A stretch of DNA of 64,000 nt. Origin: Comamonadaceae bacterium CG12_big_fil_rev_8_21_14_0_65_59_15 (GTDB lineage: Bacteria; Pseudomonadota; Gammaproteobacteria; Burkholderiales; Burkholderiaceae_C). How positions within the stretch are numbered: position 1 is the first letter of the stretch; every line of letters begins with the position of its first letter. The notes beneath the pieces are model-generated. The model had not been told where the DNA came from and made no database searches. It saw only the letters and a list, made by a program, of their open reading frames with translations. The DNA lies in assembly GCA_002786915.1 (NCBI GenBank), contig PCUV01000024.1, positions 62,001 to 126,000 on the forward strand, in the 5' to 3' direction. Positions 37,539-46,703 of this stretch are shown here, piece after piece. A program made the translations under genes and the position numbers.

Positions 37539-37933
37539 TCTTTGAAAGGATTTTGGAGTGTTAAACCGTCAATCAGCAAGCCATGGTGCATGTCTTCAGT
37601 CAGCAGCACAGGTGCACCCACCATGATGGCACTGGCAACAATGTTCGCGTCATAAAACGACAACTGGTATCGCTTGGCAAGCTCAACCGCTTTTTCATGT
37701 GATGCCACCGTGAGCGGCACCACCTTGCAGGCAGCTTTAACGGCCAGCATCAGGGCGTCAATTTCTGACCACGGCATTTTCAGCTTGCGCTGGCAGACTG
37801 AGATGACTTCATTGAGTACCTGGACGCTGATGACCGCACCCACTGCCAGTAGTGATTGGGCCCGATCAGCTTTTGCTACATCTCCCGACAAAAGGTACAG
37901 GATAACGTTGCTATCCAAAAAAGGCCTGCTCAC
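37535..37933 (-). CDS. PIN-domain toxin (VapC-like)
   Basis: A 132-residue PIN ribonuclease. The acidic active-site residues are in place: Asp in [11 protein letters not shown], Glu in [13 protein letters not shown], Asp in [11 protein letters not shown] and Asp in LLTEDMHHG. It would cleave RNA (typically tRNA or rRNA) when free of its antitoxin. The upstream AbrB-type gene overlaps it by 4 bp (ATGA), the standard VapB-VapC arrangement. Unusually, its own stop overlaps the gmd start by 4 bp, so a core sugar gene is translationally coupled to a toxin gene. Confidence 0.92.
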   Translation of the reverse strand: MSRPFLDSNVILYLLSGDVAKADRAQSLLAVGAVISVQVLNEVISVCQRKLKMPWSEIDALMLAVKAACKVVPLTVASHEKAVELAKRYQLSFYDANIVASAIMVGAPVLLTEDMHHGLLIDGLTLQNPFKE

Positions 37934-38172
37934 GGCGCGTCGCCTCTTGCGTTGGCCTCAAGTCGATCAAAGTGAAAATCGGCAGGCAAGCGCCCGCGCA
38001 ACTGGTGCAGGCGATCAAGCAGCTTGGTCACGGATGGTTTCTTGGCCACCTCGAAAGACCGACTGCCAACAAGGTGCAAGTCAATTTCTTCACCTTCTTT
38101 CAGGTCAAGTGCTTGCACCAACCCCGCAGGAAACCGCACCGCCAGTGAATTGCCCCACTTTGAAACTTGCAT
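37930..38172 (-). CDS. AbrB/MazE-type antitoxin (VapB-like)
   Basis: An 80-residue protein with an N-terminal swapped-hairpin DNA-binding domain (MQVSKWGNSLAVRFPAGLV...) and a C-terminal tail rich in charged residues that would wrap the PIN toxin. It should neutralise the VapC-like partner and repress the module. The ATG at 38170-38172 with GAGGT a few bases upstream is preferred over one four codons earlier. The palindrome at 38185-38200 just upstream is a likely operator. Confidence 0.9.
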   Translation of the reverse strand: MQVSKWGNSLAVRFPAGLVQALDLKEGEEIDLHLVGSRSFEVAKKPSVTKLLDRLHQLRGRLPADFHFDRLEANARGDAP

Positions 38173-38184
38173 GATGGACCTCAA

Positions 38185-38200
38185 TTAGATAAACATCTAA
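38185..38200. promoter_or_regulatory. Candidate VapB operator
   Basis: The palindrome TTAGAT-AAAC-ATCTAA (6-bp arms, 4-nt spacer) sits 12 bp upstream of the antitoxin start codon, with a TATA-rich stretch at 38205-38215 that may contain the -10 element of the module's own promoter. This is the usual position for toxin-antitoxin autorepression; binding is inferred. Confidence 0.6.
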
Positions 38201-38210
38201 AAAATGTATA

Positions 38211-39203
38211 TCATAACCTTGTCAAGGAGCCGCAGTCGATGTGGCAATCCAGGAAGTTTTGGTACGCCAGCGCCAGACCCTGTTGCAGATTCACCTTGGC
38301 TTGCCATCCCAATGCATTCAGTCGGCTACTGTCCATCAGCTTGCGCGGGGAGCCGTCGGGCTGGGCGGGGTCAAAGGTGATCTGCCCACTGTAACCTACC
38401 GCCTGGCTCACAGCCTGAGCCAGCTCGGCGATGGTGATGTCACTGCCGTAGCCCACGTTGATGTGGCTCAGCATCGGGCTGGTGTGCTGGTCATACACGG
38501 CTTTGGGCAGGTTCATGACAAACACGCTGGCCGCCGCCATGTCATCAACATACAAAAACTCGCGTTTGGGCGTGCCGCTACCCCAGATGGCCACGCTGGG
38601 CAAGTTGGCGACCTTGGCTTCATGAAAGCGGCGGATCAGCGCAGGGATGACGTGGCTGTTTTGCGGGTGGTAGTTGTCGCCGGGGCCATACAGGTTGGTG
38701 GGCATGACACTGCGGTAGTCAATGCCGTGGCTGGCACCATATTGGCGGTTGTAGCTCTCGCAGAGTTTGATGCCGGCAATTTTGGCAATGGCATAGGGCT
38801 CGTTGGTGGGCTCCAGCAGGCCGGTCAGCAGGGCGTCTTCACGCATGGGCTGGGGTGCCAGTCGCGGGTAGATGCAGCTGGAACCAAGAAACAGCAGTTT
38901 TTTTACGCCGTTCTGAAAAGCCGCTTCAATTACATTGGCCTGCACCATCAGGTTTTGGTAGATAAAGTCGGCCGGGTAGGTGTTGTTGGCGTGGATGCCA
39001 CCCACTTTGGCAGCGGCCAGGTAGACCTGGTCAGGTTTTTCTGCTTCGAAGAATGCCCGCACAGCGGCTTGGTTGGTCAGGTTCAGCTCCTGATGAGTTT
39101 TGAAGACGAAGGACTCAGGACTCAGGCCGCTTTGCACCAATTGGCGCACGATGGCAGAGCCCACCATACCGCAGTGGCCTGCTACATAAATTTTTGAGGG
39201 CAT
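38211..39203 (-). CDS. fcl: GDP-L-fucose synthase
   Basis: A 330-residue NADP-dependent epimerase/reductase (also named WcaG) making GDP-L-fucose from Gmd's product. [18 protein letters not shown] at the N-terminus, [21 protein letters not shown], and [18 protein letters not shown] (YxxxK) are diagnostic, as is [21 protein letters not shown]. The start at 39201-39203 was chosen over one 18 residues upstream because it gives the canonical N-terminus. A 7-bp GGACTCA tandem at 39111-39124 lies in the coding sequence. It would share its transcript with the VapBC pair and gmd. Confidence 0.95.
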   Translation of the reverse strand: MPSKIYVAGHCGMVGSAIVRQLVQSGLSPESFVFKTHQELNLTNQAAVRAFFEAEKPDQVYLAAAKVGGIHANNTYPADFIYQNLMVQANVIEAAFQNGVKKLLFLGSSCIYPRLAPQPMREDALLTGLLEPTNEPYAIAKIAGIKLCESYNRQYGASHGIDYRSVMPTNLYGPGDNYHPQNSHVIPALIRRFHEAKVANLPSVAIWGSGTPKREFLYVDDMAAASVFVMNLPKAVYDQHTSPMLSHINVGYGSDITIAELAQAVSQAVGYSGQITFDPAQPDGSPRKLMDSSRLNALGWQAKVNLQQGLALAYQNFLDCHIDCGSLTRL

Positions 39204-39260
39204 AAGGGTCAGGTCGGTCAATGCAAAAACAATGGCCGGATTATCCCCGCAGCCCACCCG

Positions 39261-41258
39261 TTAAAAATGAATCCCCCGCATCATCTGCTGCAGCGCCACC
39301 GCCTCGGCTGACAATTTGGGTTTATCGGCCTTGTCACCTGGCTTGGCGCCCTTGGCGGCGGTCGAGTCAGGGAACATCCTGAAGCTCGTGTTCATCACGA
39401 TCTGCGCCACGCGCGGCACCAGCGCGTGCAGCACCTGGCCAAAAATGCCCAGCCGGGTGGCCACGCGCACCGGTTTGAAGATGCACGCCTGCGCGATCAT
39501 GTCGGCGGCTTCTTCGGGGGCCAGCGTGGGCACGTTGTTGTAGATCTTGGTGGGCGCAATCATGGGCGTGCGCACCAGCGGCATGTTGATGGTGGTAAAG
39601 CTGATGCCTTGATCAGCGTATTCGCTGGAGGCACAGCGCGTCCAGGCGTCCAGCGCAGCCTTGCTGGCCACATAAGCGCTAAAGCGCGGTGCGTTGGTCA
39701 GCACACCAATGCTGCTGATGTTGACCACGTGCCCCTTGTGTTTGGCCACCATGCCAGGCAAAAACCCCATCGTTACGCGCAGGCTACCAAAGTAGTTGAG
39801 CTGCATGGTGCGCTCAAAGTCGTGCATGCGGTCGTAGCTGGACTCGATGGCACGGCGGATGGAGCGGCCGGCGTTGTTGATCAAAAAGTCCACTCCGCCG
39901 TGCTCGGCCATCACCTGCTGCACAAACGCTTTGCATGGAGCTTCTTCGGCAATGTCCACCGCGTAGGCGATAAAGCGGTAGCCCTTGGCCTTGGCCTCGG
40001 CACACGCGGCGTCAAGCTTGTCCTGGTCCCGTCCGCATATCAAAGTTATCGCACCCGCCTCAGCAAACTTGTGCGCTGCGGCCAGCCCAATGCCAGAGCT
40101 GCCGCCGGTCACCAGCACCACCTTGCCGCCCACTGTGCCTTTCAGGCTGTGGTCGATGTGCAGCTCGGGGTCCAGATGGCGTTCCCAGTAGTCCCACAGC
40201 CGCCAGGCGTAGTCGCGCAGGTTAGGGCATTCAATGCCGCTGCCTTTGAGCGCTGCCAGCGTGTCGCGGCAGTCAAAGCGCGTGGGGTAGTTCACAAAGG
40301 TCAGCATGTCTTCGGGCAGGCCCAGGTCTTTCATGACCGCGTTGCGCACCCGGCGCACCGGCGCCAGCGCCATCAGCCCCTTGGTGATGCTGCGCGGAAT
40401 AAAGCCCAGCAACGCGGCGTTCACAAACACGTTCATCTTGGGCGCGTGCGCGGCCTTGCTGAAAATGTCCAGCACGTCGCCCACGCGGTAGCCGACCGGG
40501 TCCACCAGGTGGTAACACTTGCCGCTGATGTCTTTTTGCTGGCTGATGGCAGCCAGCGCGTTCACGACAAAGTCCACCGGCACAATGTTGACGCGCCCGC
40601 CTTCCAGTCCAATGGAGGGCATCCACGGCGGCAACAACTGGCGCATGCGCTGGATCAGCTTGAAAAAGTAATACGGCCCGTCGATCTTGTCCATCTCGCC
40701 GCTTTGGCTGTCGCCCACCACCATCGCCGGGCGATACACCGTCCAGGGCAGCTTGCATTCTTGCCGCACGATTTTTTCGCTCTCGTGCTTGGTCAAAAAG
40801 TACGGGTGGTCCAGACCTTCGGCCTCGTCAAACATGTCTTCGCGGAACACGCCTTCGTACAGGCCAGCGGCGGCAATCGAGCTCACGTGGTGAAAGTGCC
40901 CGGCCTCGATGGCTTTGGCAAACGCCACCGTGTTGCGCGTGCCTTCCACGTTGATCTGGGTCTGGCTGGCCTCGTCTGCGCCCAGGTCATAGACTGCAGC
41001 CAAGTGGTAAAAGTGCTGGATCTGACCCTTGAGCTGTTTGATGTCGGCCGCCGACACGCCCAGTTTGGGTTCTATCAAGTTACCTTGCACCGGCAGCAGG
41101 CGCGCCGCGCTGACCCCGCAAAAGTCACGCAGCGCCCGGACCTTGTCCTGGCTGGCTTCACGCACCAAAAAGTGCACCACGGTACCCTTGCGTTCCAGCA
41201 GTTTTTTGACCAGCCGTTTGCCAATAAAGCCGGTCGCACCGGTCACAAAATAATGCAT
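39261..41258 (-). CDS. Two-domain fatty acyl-CoA reductase (Maqu_2507-like)
   Basis: A 665-residue protein with two SDR domains. Domain one (1-360) begins HYFVTGATGFIGKRLVKKLLERKG and has HPYFLTK as YxxxK. Domain two (370-665) has VVLVTGGSSGIGLAAAHKFAEAGA, FLINNAGRSIRRA and SAYVASKAALDAW. This fusion is that of the Marinobacter Maqu_2507 enzyme, which reduces fatty acyl-CoA all the way to fatty alcohol with NADPH. Length and domain order fit. GAAGGAG precedes the ATG at 41256-41258. With the wax ester synthase at 44814-46322 it would form a complete wax-ester route (inference). Confidence 0.85.
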   Translation of the reverse strand: MHYFVTGATGFIGKRLVKKLLERKGTVVHFLVREASQDKVRALRDFCGVSAARLLPVQGNLIEPKLGVSAADIKQLKGQIQHFYHLAAVYDLGADEASQTQINVEGTRNTVAFAKAIEAGHFHHVSSIAAAGLYEGVFREDMFDEAEGLDHPYFLTKHESEKIVRQECKLPWTVYRPAMVVGDSQSGEMDKIDGPYYFFKLIQRMRQLLPPWMPSIGLEGGRVNIVPVDFVVNALAAISQQKDISGKCYHLVDPVGYRVGDVLDIFSKAAHAPKMNVFVNAALLGFIPRSITKGLMALAPVRRVRNAVMKDLGLPEDMLTFVNYPTRFDCRDTLAALKGSGIECPNLRDYAWRLWDYWERHLDPELHIDHSLKGTVGGKVVLVTGGSSGIGLAAAHKFAEAGAITLICGRDQDKLDAACAEAKAKGYRFIAYAVDIAEEAPCKAFVQQVMAEHGGVDFLINNAGRSIRRAIESSYDRMHDFERTMQLNYFGSLRVTMGFLPGMVAKHKGHVVNISSIGVLTNAPRFSAYVASKAALDAWTRCASSEYADQGISFTTINMPLVRTPMIAPTKIYNNVPTLAPEEAADMIAQACIFKPVRVATRLGIFGQVLHALVPRVAQIVMNTSFRMFPDSTAAKGAKPGDKADKPKLSAEAVALQQMMRGIHF

Positions 41259-41431
41259 GTTTGACTCCTTCAAATAAGCGCCCGATTTTTGCTTGAATTG
41301 CAGTGCGCGGCCTCAGCGTAAACCCGCATCGGGGCAACCCCGCAACAGATTAGAAAGCCACACCTACACGTACCGCATTTTGACCTCTACAGTGCGAGCT
41401 TTCCTTACCCCTTAAGCTACGGAGTCACACC

Positions 41432-42067
41432 ATGGTCACCAAACTCAAAAAGTCTTCCCCTTCCGAAAAACCCACCGCCACGCCCCGCGCGGGTATGCCG
41501 CTAGCCAATTCGGTCAAAGATTCTGCGCAGCAAATCTGGCAGGCTGGCCTGGGCGCCTTTACCAAGGCACAAACCGAAGGCACCAAGGCATTTGAGGCGC
41601 TGGTGAAAGAAGGCGTGAGCTTTCAGCGCAAAACCCAATCCGCCGCAGAAGAAAAAATCACCGAAGCCACGCAAAAAATGACCAGCATGGCCAGCGACAT
41701 CTCCAGCAAGGCCTCGGGCCAGTGGGACAAGCTTGAAAACATCTTTGAAGACCGTGTGGCCAAGGCACTCAACAAGCTGGGCGTGCCGTCGGCCAAAGAC
41801 ATCAACGCGCTGATTGCACGCATCGACGCGCTCAACGCCAGTGTGCAAAAACTTGCCCCCAAGCCGCCCAAAGCCGCCGGAAAATCCGCACCAAAAGCGG
41901 TTGCAGAGGTCGTTGAGCCTGTCAAAGCAGCTCCCAAAACAGTTGCAAAAAAGACAGTCAAACCCGCTGTCAAGCAGGCTGTCAAAAAGGCCACGCCACG
42001 CAAAGCAGCCTCCGCCAAACAGCCCGCAGCGGTGCAGGCCGGTGAGACAAAGGTAAACCCTAGCTAA
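41432..42067 (+). CDS. Phasin (PhaF/PhaI-type granule protein)
   Basis: A 211-residue granule-surface protein. The first ~130 residues are amphipathic helices with the phasin pattern (QIWQAGLGAFTKAQTEGTKAF, FEALVKEG, KLENIFEDRVAKALNKLGVP). The C-terminal ~75 residues are an Ala/Lys/Pro-rich, histone H1-like tail (KTVAKKTVKPAVKQAVKKA), as in PhaF, which tethers PHA granules to DNA. The ribosome site GGAG lies upstream. A possible -35 (TTGACC) occurs about 50 bp upstream. It is divergent from the fatty acyl-CoA reductase gene. Confidence 0.93.
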   Translation: MVTKLKKSSPSEKPTATPRAGMPLANSVKDSAQQIWQAGLGAFTKAQTEGTKAFEALVKEGVSFQRKTQSAAEEKITEATQKMTSMASDISSKASGQWDKLENIFEDRVAKALNKLGVPSAKDINALIARIDALNASVQKLAPKPPKAAGKSAPKAVAEVVEPVKAAPKTVAKKTVKPAVKQAVKKATPRKAASAKQPAAVQAGETKVNPS

Positions 42068-42099
42068 AAAAAGCACGGTCGGTCGTAAACTGTTTATCC

Positions 42100-43350
42100 A
42101 TGAAAGAGACCACTCGGCCAACCCCAAAAATTGCACTGGCACTGGCCGGCGGCGGCCCCTTGGGGGCTATCTATGAAATCGGCGCACTGTGTGCGCTACA
42201 GGAATCGCTCAAGGGCATCGACCTGACCCGACTACAGCACTATGTGGGTGTGTCCGCCGGGGGCTTCATTGCCGCTGGTCTGGCCAACGGCATCACGCCG
42301 CGCCAGTTGTTTTCATTGTTCATTGAAGACCGCAAGCGGCAAACCGAGGCGTTTGACCCGGCGTGGTTGCTGCGTCCTGCCTTTTCTGAATTTTTCTCGC
42401 GCTCGCTGCTGTTGCCGCAACTGCTGTTGCAAGGCGCCTGGCACGGCGCACTGGGGCGTAAGTCGTTCATGCGCACACTCGAGCGCCTGAGCCCCTGCCT
42501 GCCCACCGGAATTTTTTCCAATGCACAGATCGACGTGGAAATCACGCGCCTGTTCAGCCGACACGGCCGCACCAACGACTTTCGCCAGCTCAAAAGCCAC
42601 TTGACGCTAGTAGCCACGCATCTGGACAGCAGCAAGGCCGTGTCGTTTGGCCGCCCCGGTTGGGACCATGTGCCCATCTCCAAGGCCATCCAGGCCAGCG
42701 CCGCGCTCCCCGGGCTGTTCCCCCCGGTGGAAATTGACGGCCAGCATTTTGTCGACGGTGCGCTCACCAAAACCATGCATGCTGCCATTGCGCTGGACGA
42801 AGGCGTGGACCTGATGCTATGCGTCAACCCGCTGGTGCCTTTTGACGCCTCAGTAGCAACGCACACGGCGCAGGGGGCCACACCGTGGGCCGCGCCCGAG
42901 CCGATTCCGCACATCGCAGACGGCGGCTTGCCCGCCGTGCTGAGCCAAACCTTCCGCTCGCTGATCCACTCACGGCTGCTGCTGGGCATCAAGGGCTATG
43001 AGCAGACTTACCCCAATACCGACATCGTGCTGTTCGAACCCAACCACCGTGACCCCGAGCTGTACCTGGCCAACACTTTCAGCTACAGCCAGCGCCGCCA
43101 GCTGGCCGAACACGCCTACCAGCAAACGCGCCAGGCGCTGCGCGCGCGTCAGACGCATCTGGCCAACAAACTGGCCTACCACGGCATCACGCTGGATCAC
43201 GCCGCGCTGGACGATGTGCAGCGCCACCTGTGCGCGCCCAAGCGCTCGCCCGCGCGCATCGGGCAGGCGCTAACCAAGCTGCACAACCTGATGGATAACC
43301 TCAACCAGGTGGTGCAGGCCGCCGAACCGCAGGCCGACCCCTCATGGTAA
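42100..43350 (+). CDS. Patatin-like phospholipase
   Basis: A 416-residue acyl hydrolase. The patatin marks are all present: ALALAGGGPLGAIYEIGALC (oxyanion Gly-rich loop), YVGVSAGGFIAAGL with the nucleophile Ser in G-x-S-x-G, and FVDGALTKTM with the catalytic Asp. No signal peptide is visible, so it likely acts inside the cell, on membrane or storage lipid; its neighbours suggest a role in lipid or PHA granule turnover. It begins 33 bp after the phasin gene and its end overlaps the TetR gene by 7 bp. Confidence 0.92.
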   Translation: MKETTRPTPKIALALAGGGPLGAIYEIGALCALQESLKGIDLTRLQHYVGVSAGGFIAAGLANGITPRQLFSLFIEDRKRQTEAFDPAWLLRPAFSEFFSRSLLLPQLLLQGAWHGALGRKSFMRTLERLSPCLPTGIFSNAQIDVEITRLFSRHGRTNDFRQLKSHLTLVATHLDSSKAVSFGRPGWDHVPISKAIQASAALPGLFPPVEIDGQHFVDGALTKTMHAAIALDEGVDLMLCVNPLVPFDASVATHTAQGATPWAAPEPIPHIADGGLPAVLSQTFRSLIHSRLLLGIKGYEQTYPNTDIVLFEPNHRDPELYLANTFSYSQRRQLAEHAYQQTRQALRARQTHLANKLAYHGITLDHAALDDVQRHLCAPKRSPARIGQALTKLHNLMDNLNQVVQAAEPQADPSW

Positions 43351-44000
43351 AAAAGGCACCCCGGCGCACAGCAGAGCGCATTCTTGAAGTCACGCTGGTG
43401 CTGTTCAACCGCTTTGGCGAGCCCAACGTATCCACCACGCTGATCTCCAACGAACTCAACATCAGCCCAGGCAACCTGTATTACCACTACCCGGCCAAAG
43501 ACGAGCTCATCAACGCGCTGTTTGACCGCTTTGAACGCGGCCTGAACGACCTGCTGGGTGCCAGCGACGACGTGCGCAACGTGGAAGACGCCTGGTTCTT
43601 CATGCACACGCTATTCGAACTGATCTGGCAGTATCGCTTTTTGTACCGTGACCTCAACGATCTGCTGAGCAAAAACCGGCGCCTTGAAACGCATTTTCAG
43701 AGCATCGTCAAAAACAAGACACGCGCGGTGCGCGCGCTGCTGGACGGTCTGCGCCGCGGTGGTGCGCTGCAGATGGACTCGCGTGAGATGGACCCCACCG
43801 CGACCAGCATGGTGGTGGTGCTCACATATTGGCTCAGCTTTGAATACGTGCGCGACCCACGTAATGCGCTGGAGCCGGCCAACGCGCAGTCGGCGCTGCT
43901 GCGCGGTGCCAAACACGTTTTGAACCTGATTTCACCTTACCTAGAACCCGGCCAGCGCGCCCATCTGATCGGTTTGGCAGACGCCTACAATCCAGCCTAG
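43344..44000 (+). CDS. TetR/AcrR family regulator
   Basis: A 218-residue regulator with the TetR helix-turn-helix (ERILEVTLVLFNRFGEPNVS, then ELNISPGNLYYHYPAKDELI) and a long helical C-terminal domain that ends ISPYLEPGQRAHLIGLADAY. It overlaps the patatin gene by 7 bp and precedes a TPR gene by 29 bp, so it probably controls this lipid-metabolism unit in response to an acyl ligand (inference). Confidence 0.9.
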   Translation: MVKKAPRRTAERILEVTLVLFNRFGEPNVSTTLISNELNISPGNLYYHYPAKDELINALFDRFERGLNDLLGASDDVRNVEDAWFFMHTLFELIWQYRFLYRDLNDLLSKNRRLETHFQSIVKNKTRAVRALLDGLRRGGALQMDSREMDPTATSMVVVLTYWLSFEYVRDPRNALEPANAQSALLRGAKHVLNLISPYLEPGQRAHLIGLADAYNPA

Positions 44001-44029
44001 CCAAAATCACCAGGTTAGAGGAGACCGTC

Positions 44030-44803
44030 ATGGCCACGTGGACCGCCTTTCCGTACGCGGGCGATTACAATTTTGATAGCGATAGCGTCAAGAAGAACTG
44101 GGCCAGACTGCACATAGGCGACCTGGAACCGCTGCCCAAAGACCGTGCGCTGCTGCAAGCCTGGGCGCACTTTCACAACGGGGATTTCCAGAAAGCCGTT
44201 ACTTTGGGGCAAAGCTTGGGCCTGACCGGCTTGAACGTGGCCAACAAGGCCATGTGCGTGTATGCCAGCTACCTTGAAAAGCATGAGTCGCGTCGCCAGG
44301 CGCTGTTCAAAGAGGTAGCCGAGCAAGCTGAAAAACAGCTTGAACAAGACGCCACCAACTTCAACGCGCGCTACCTGCGCGCCTACGCACTAAGCCGCTA
44401 CAGCCAGAGCATCAGCGTGGCCAAGGCGCTGGCGCAAGGCTTGGGCGCCACGATCAAGGCCGACCTGGAAGACGTGATCCGTCAGCAGCCCAAGCACCTG
44501 GACGCGCATGTGGCGCTGGGCAGTTTTCATGCCGAAGTCATCGACAAGGTGGGCAACCTGATTGGCGCCATGGCCTACGGCGCCAACAAAGACATTGGCC
44601 TGAACCTGTTCACCAAGGCAGTGCAGCTAAACATGCAGTCGGCTTTTTGCATGCTTGAATACGCGCACGCCATGCTCATGCTCGGCGGTGAAGAAATGAT
44701 GAAAGAAGCCAGCCGCATGTACCAGCTGGCCGCACGCGCCAAACCAGTAGACGCTCCAGAGCGGCTTGAGGTGGAAATGGCCAAAGCCGAGCTGAAGGAC
44801 TGA
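44030..44803 (+). CDS. TPR-like protein of unknown function
   Basis: A 257-residue all-helical protein. WAHFHNGDFQKAVTLGQSLG, EKQLEQDATNFNARYLRAYALSRY and HLDAHVALGSFHAEVIDK look like tetratricopeptide-type helix pairs, so a protein-binding or assembly role is likely. No signal peptide or membrane segment is visible. The ribosome site GAGGAG precedes the ATG. It is the last gene of the plus-strand unit starting with the phasin and converges on the WS/DGAT gene with only 10 bp between stops. Confidence 0.75.
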   Translation: MATWTAFPYAGDYNFDSDSVKKNWARLHIGDLEPLPKDRALLQAWAHFHNGDFQKAVTLGQSLGLTGLNVANKAMCVYASYLEKHESRRQALFKEVAEQAEKQLEQDATNFNARYLRAYALSRYSQSISVAKALAQGLGATIKADLEDVIRQQPKHLDAHVALGSFHAEVIDKVGNLIGAMAYGANKDIGLNLFTKAVQLNMQSAFCMLEYAHAMLMLGGEEMMKEASRMYQLAARAKPVDAPERLEVEMAKAELKD

Positions 44804-44813
44804 CACCCGCAGG

Positions 44814-46322
44814 CTATTCGCCCCAGGGCAACATCAGCGTCAGCAGTTTGAGCTTTTCAAACTCGGGCGCAAACTGGTCGATGATGGCTTGCGGGTCGGG
44901 GCACAGGGTGGTGTCGCTGATGACGCCAAATTGCACGCCGCCACCGTAGCTCAAAATCGACACGCCCAGCCCCACCGTGCCCGACTGCGGCACCCAGAAC
45001 ATGGTTTGCTCTAGCGTGCCACCGCAAAAAGTAAGCTTGTCGCGCGGGCCGGGCACGTTGGTCATGACCGCCGTGGTCTTTTTGGCAAACAGGTTGAGCA
45101 TGGCGTCTTGCACCGGTTTCACCAGCACGCCGGCCACCGCCAGCAGCGCAAACGCCAGCAGCGGCTGCATGCTGCCTTTGAGGTCGCTCATGCGCCGGCG
45201 CACCTCAAACAAGCGCGCCACCGGGTTGTCCACCCCCACCGGCAGCACCACGGGTGCCAAGCCAAATTTGTTGCCCAGCTTGTAGGCTTCTGTCATCGGG
45301 CGCAGGTTGACCGGCACCATGGCGCGAATTTCTTTGCACGCCACACTGTCGCCCTTGGACTGCAGGTAGCGGCCAATGGCACCGGCCACGCAGGCCAGCA
45401 GCACGTCGTTAATGGAGCAGCGCAGCGCCTTGCTGACCGCGCGCACCTCGTCCAGCGGCAACGGTTCGCACCAGGCCACACGCTTGGTGTGCCCTGGCAT
45501 ACCCTTGAGGCGCGTGGGAGAGTCGTCTGCCATCAACGCCAGCGCCGCACCGTCACGCACCACCTGGTAAGCCATGCGCGCGGCCTCGGTGGAGGTGACT
45601 TTGCCCTTGCCCAGCCCTTCGGCAAACCACTTTTCCAGCACGTTGCGCGGATCGGCCATGGCACCAAAAGCCTGCGCTGCACCTACCCCGGCCGCGCCAA
45701 TGGCCTTGACCGCTGCCACGGTGAGCGGCTCGATCAGGGTGTGCTGCATCCATTCTTCGGCCGCTTCCCAGCCTTGCGCTGGTGGCGGCTTGACGCGCCT
45801 GCGCGGCGGCTCGGCACCGCCATCGACAATCGACTGGATCACCGCAATTAGCGCCAGGCCATCGGCAATGCAATGGTGAATTCGTACCAGCAAGGCCGAG
45901 CCACCGTCGTAGTGTTCGATCAACCGAAACTCCCACAGCGGGTGGCGCTGGTCCAGCGGCTGCATGGCCAGCTCGGCCAGCCGTGCCTGCAGAGCTTGTT
46001 GCGGCTGGGCACGCGCACTGGAAGGCAATTTTTCTCGCACCACATGGCGGCGGATGTCGAATTCGGTATCCGTGATCCAGTTGGCACCGGTGGTATCCAA
46101 CTGCACGCGCTGGGTAAAGCGCGGGTATTTCAACAGTCGATCCGCAATGCGCTCAGACACCGCCGCGTAGCGGATGGCCGGCTTGATGATCCACACCCCC
46201 AGAATCATCATCAGATTGGTGGGGCAGTCCATGCGCAGCCAGGCGGTGTCCACCTTGCTCATACGTTCAACAACAAAAGGGAATGGGGGTTTGGTCGCCA
46301 TAGCAGTACTTGATTGGGGCAT
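44814..46322 (-). CDS. Wax ester synthase/diacylglycerol acyltransferase (WS/DGAT)
   Basis: A 502-residue acyltransferase that esterifies a fatty alcohol or diacylglycerol with acyl-CoA. The active-site HHxxxDG motif is seen as RIHHCIADGLAL, with PLWEFRLIEHYDGGSALLV before it; NDVLLACVAGAIGRYL and TAVMTNVPGPRDKLTFCGG are the conserved C-terminal segments. An ATG at 46322 is used, but the ATG at 46301 is possible; no strong ribosome site marks either. It converges on the TPR gene and is divergent from the acyl-CoA-binding protein gene. Confidence 0.93.
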   Translation of the reverse strand: MPQSSTAMATKPPFPFVVERMSKVDTAWLRMDCPTNLMMILGVWIIKPAIRYAAVSERIADRLLKYPRFTQRVQLDTTGANWITDTEFDIRRHVVREKLPSSARAQPQQALQARLAELAMQPLDQRHPLWEFRLIEHYDGGSALLVRIHHCIADGLALIAVIQSIVDGGAEPPRRRVKPPPAQGWEAAEEWMQHTLIEPLTVAAVKAIGAAGVGAAQAFGAMADPRNVLEKWFAEGLGKGKVTSTEAARMAYQVVRDGAALALMADDSPTRLKGMPGHTKRVAWCEPLPLDEVRAVSKALRCSINDVLLACVAGAIGRYLQSKGDSVACKEIRAMVPVNLRPMTEAYKLGNKFGLAPVVLPVGVDNPVARLFEVRRRMSDLKGSMQPLLAFALLAVAGVLVKPVQDAMLNLFAKKTTAVMTNVPGPRDKLTFCGGTLEQTMFWVPQSGTVGLGVSILSYGGGVQFGVISDTTLCPDPQAIIDQFAPEFEKLKLLTLMLPWGE

Positions 46323-46399
46323 GAACTCTATTTTGACTTCAATTCACCCCGTAAGATAGCCCGCACAAACCCCACTTACCCACCTCTGGAGACTGCACC

Positions 46400-46654
46400 A
46401 TGTCTGATCTGAAAGCCCGCTTTGAAGCCGCCGTTGCCAACTCAAAAAACCTGAGCGAACGCCCTGACAACATGACACTGCTGAAACTGTACGCGCTGTA
46501 CAAACAGGGCAGCGTGGGCGACAACGCCGACAAAAAACCCGGCTTTGGCGACATGGTCGGCCGCGCCAAATGGGACGCCTGGAGCGCGCTCAAAGGCACC
46601 ACTTCTGACGCCGCGATGCAGCAGTACATTGATCTGATTGAATCACTGAGCTGA
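46400..46654 (+). CDS. Acyl-CoA-binding protein (ACBP)
   Basis: An 84-residue four-helix protein binding medium/long-chain acyl-CoA. LKARFEAAVANSKNLSERP, LLKLYALYKQGSVGDN and GMVGRAKWDAW-like spacing (here GDMVGRAKWDAWSALKG) match eukaryotic ACBP, with the conserved Tyr, Lys and Trp. Such genes are rare in bacteria. Next to the wax ester synthase it would supply acyl-CoA for storage lipid (inference). CTGGAG is upstream of the ATG. Converges with the PHA-granule gene, leaving about 50 bp. Confidence 0.93.
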   Translation: MSDLKARFEAAVANSKNLSERPDNMTLLKLYALYKQGSVGDNADKKPGFGDMVGRAKWDAWSALKGTTSDAAMQQYIDLIESLS

Positions 46655-46703
46655 GTTGATTTCCTGACGCATTGACGCCAGCACCGATATAGCAGCCTGA
46701 AAT

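Noticed and set aside
39426-41264. Plus-strand open frame of 612 codons
   Set aside because: It is antisense to the fatty acyl-CoA reductase and its translation is His/Gln/Val-rich without family motifs, typical for mirror frames.
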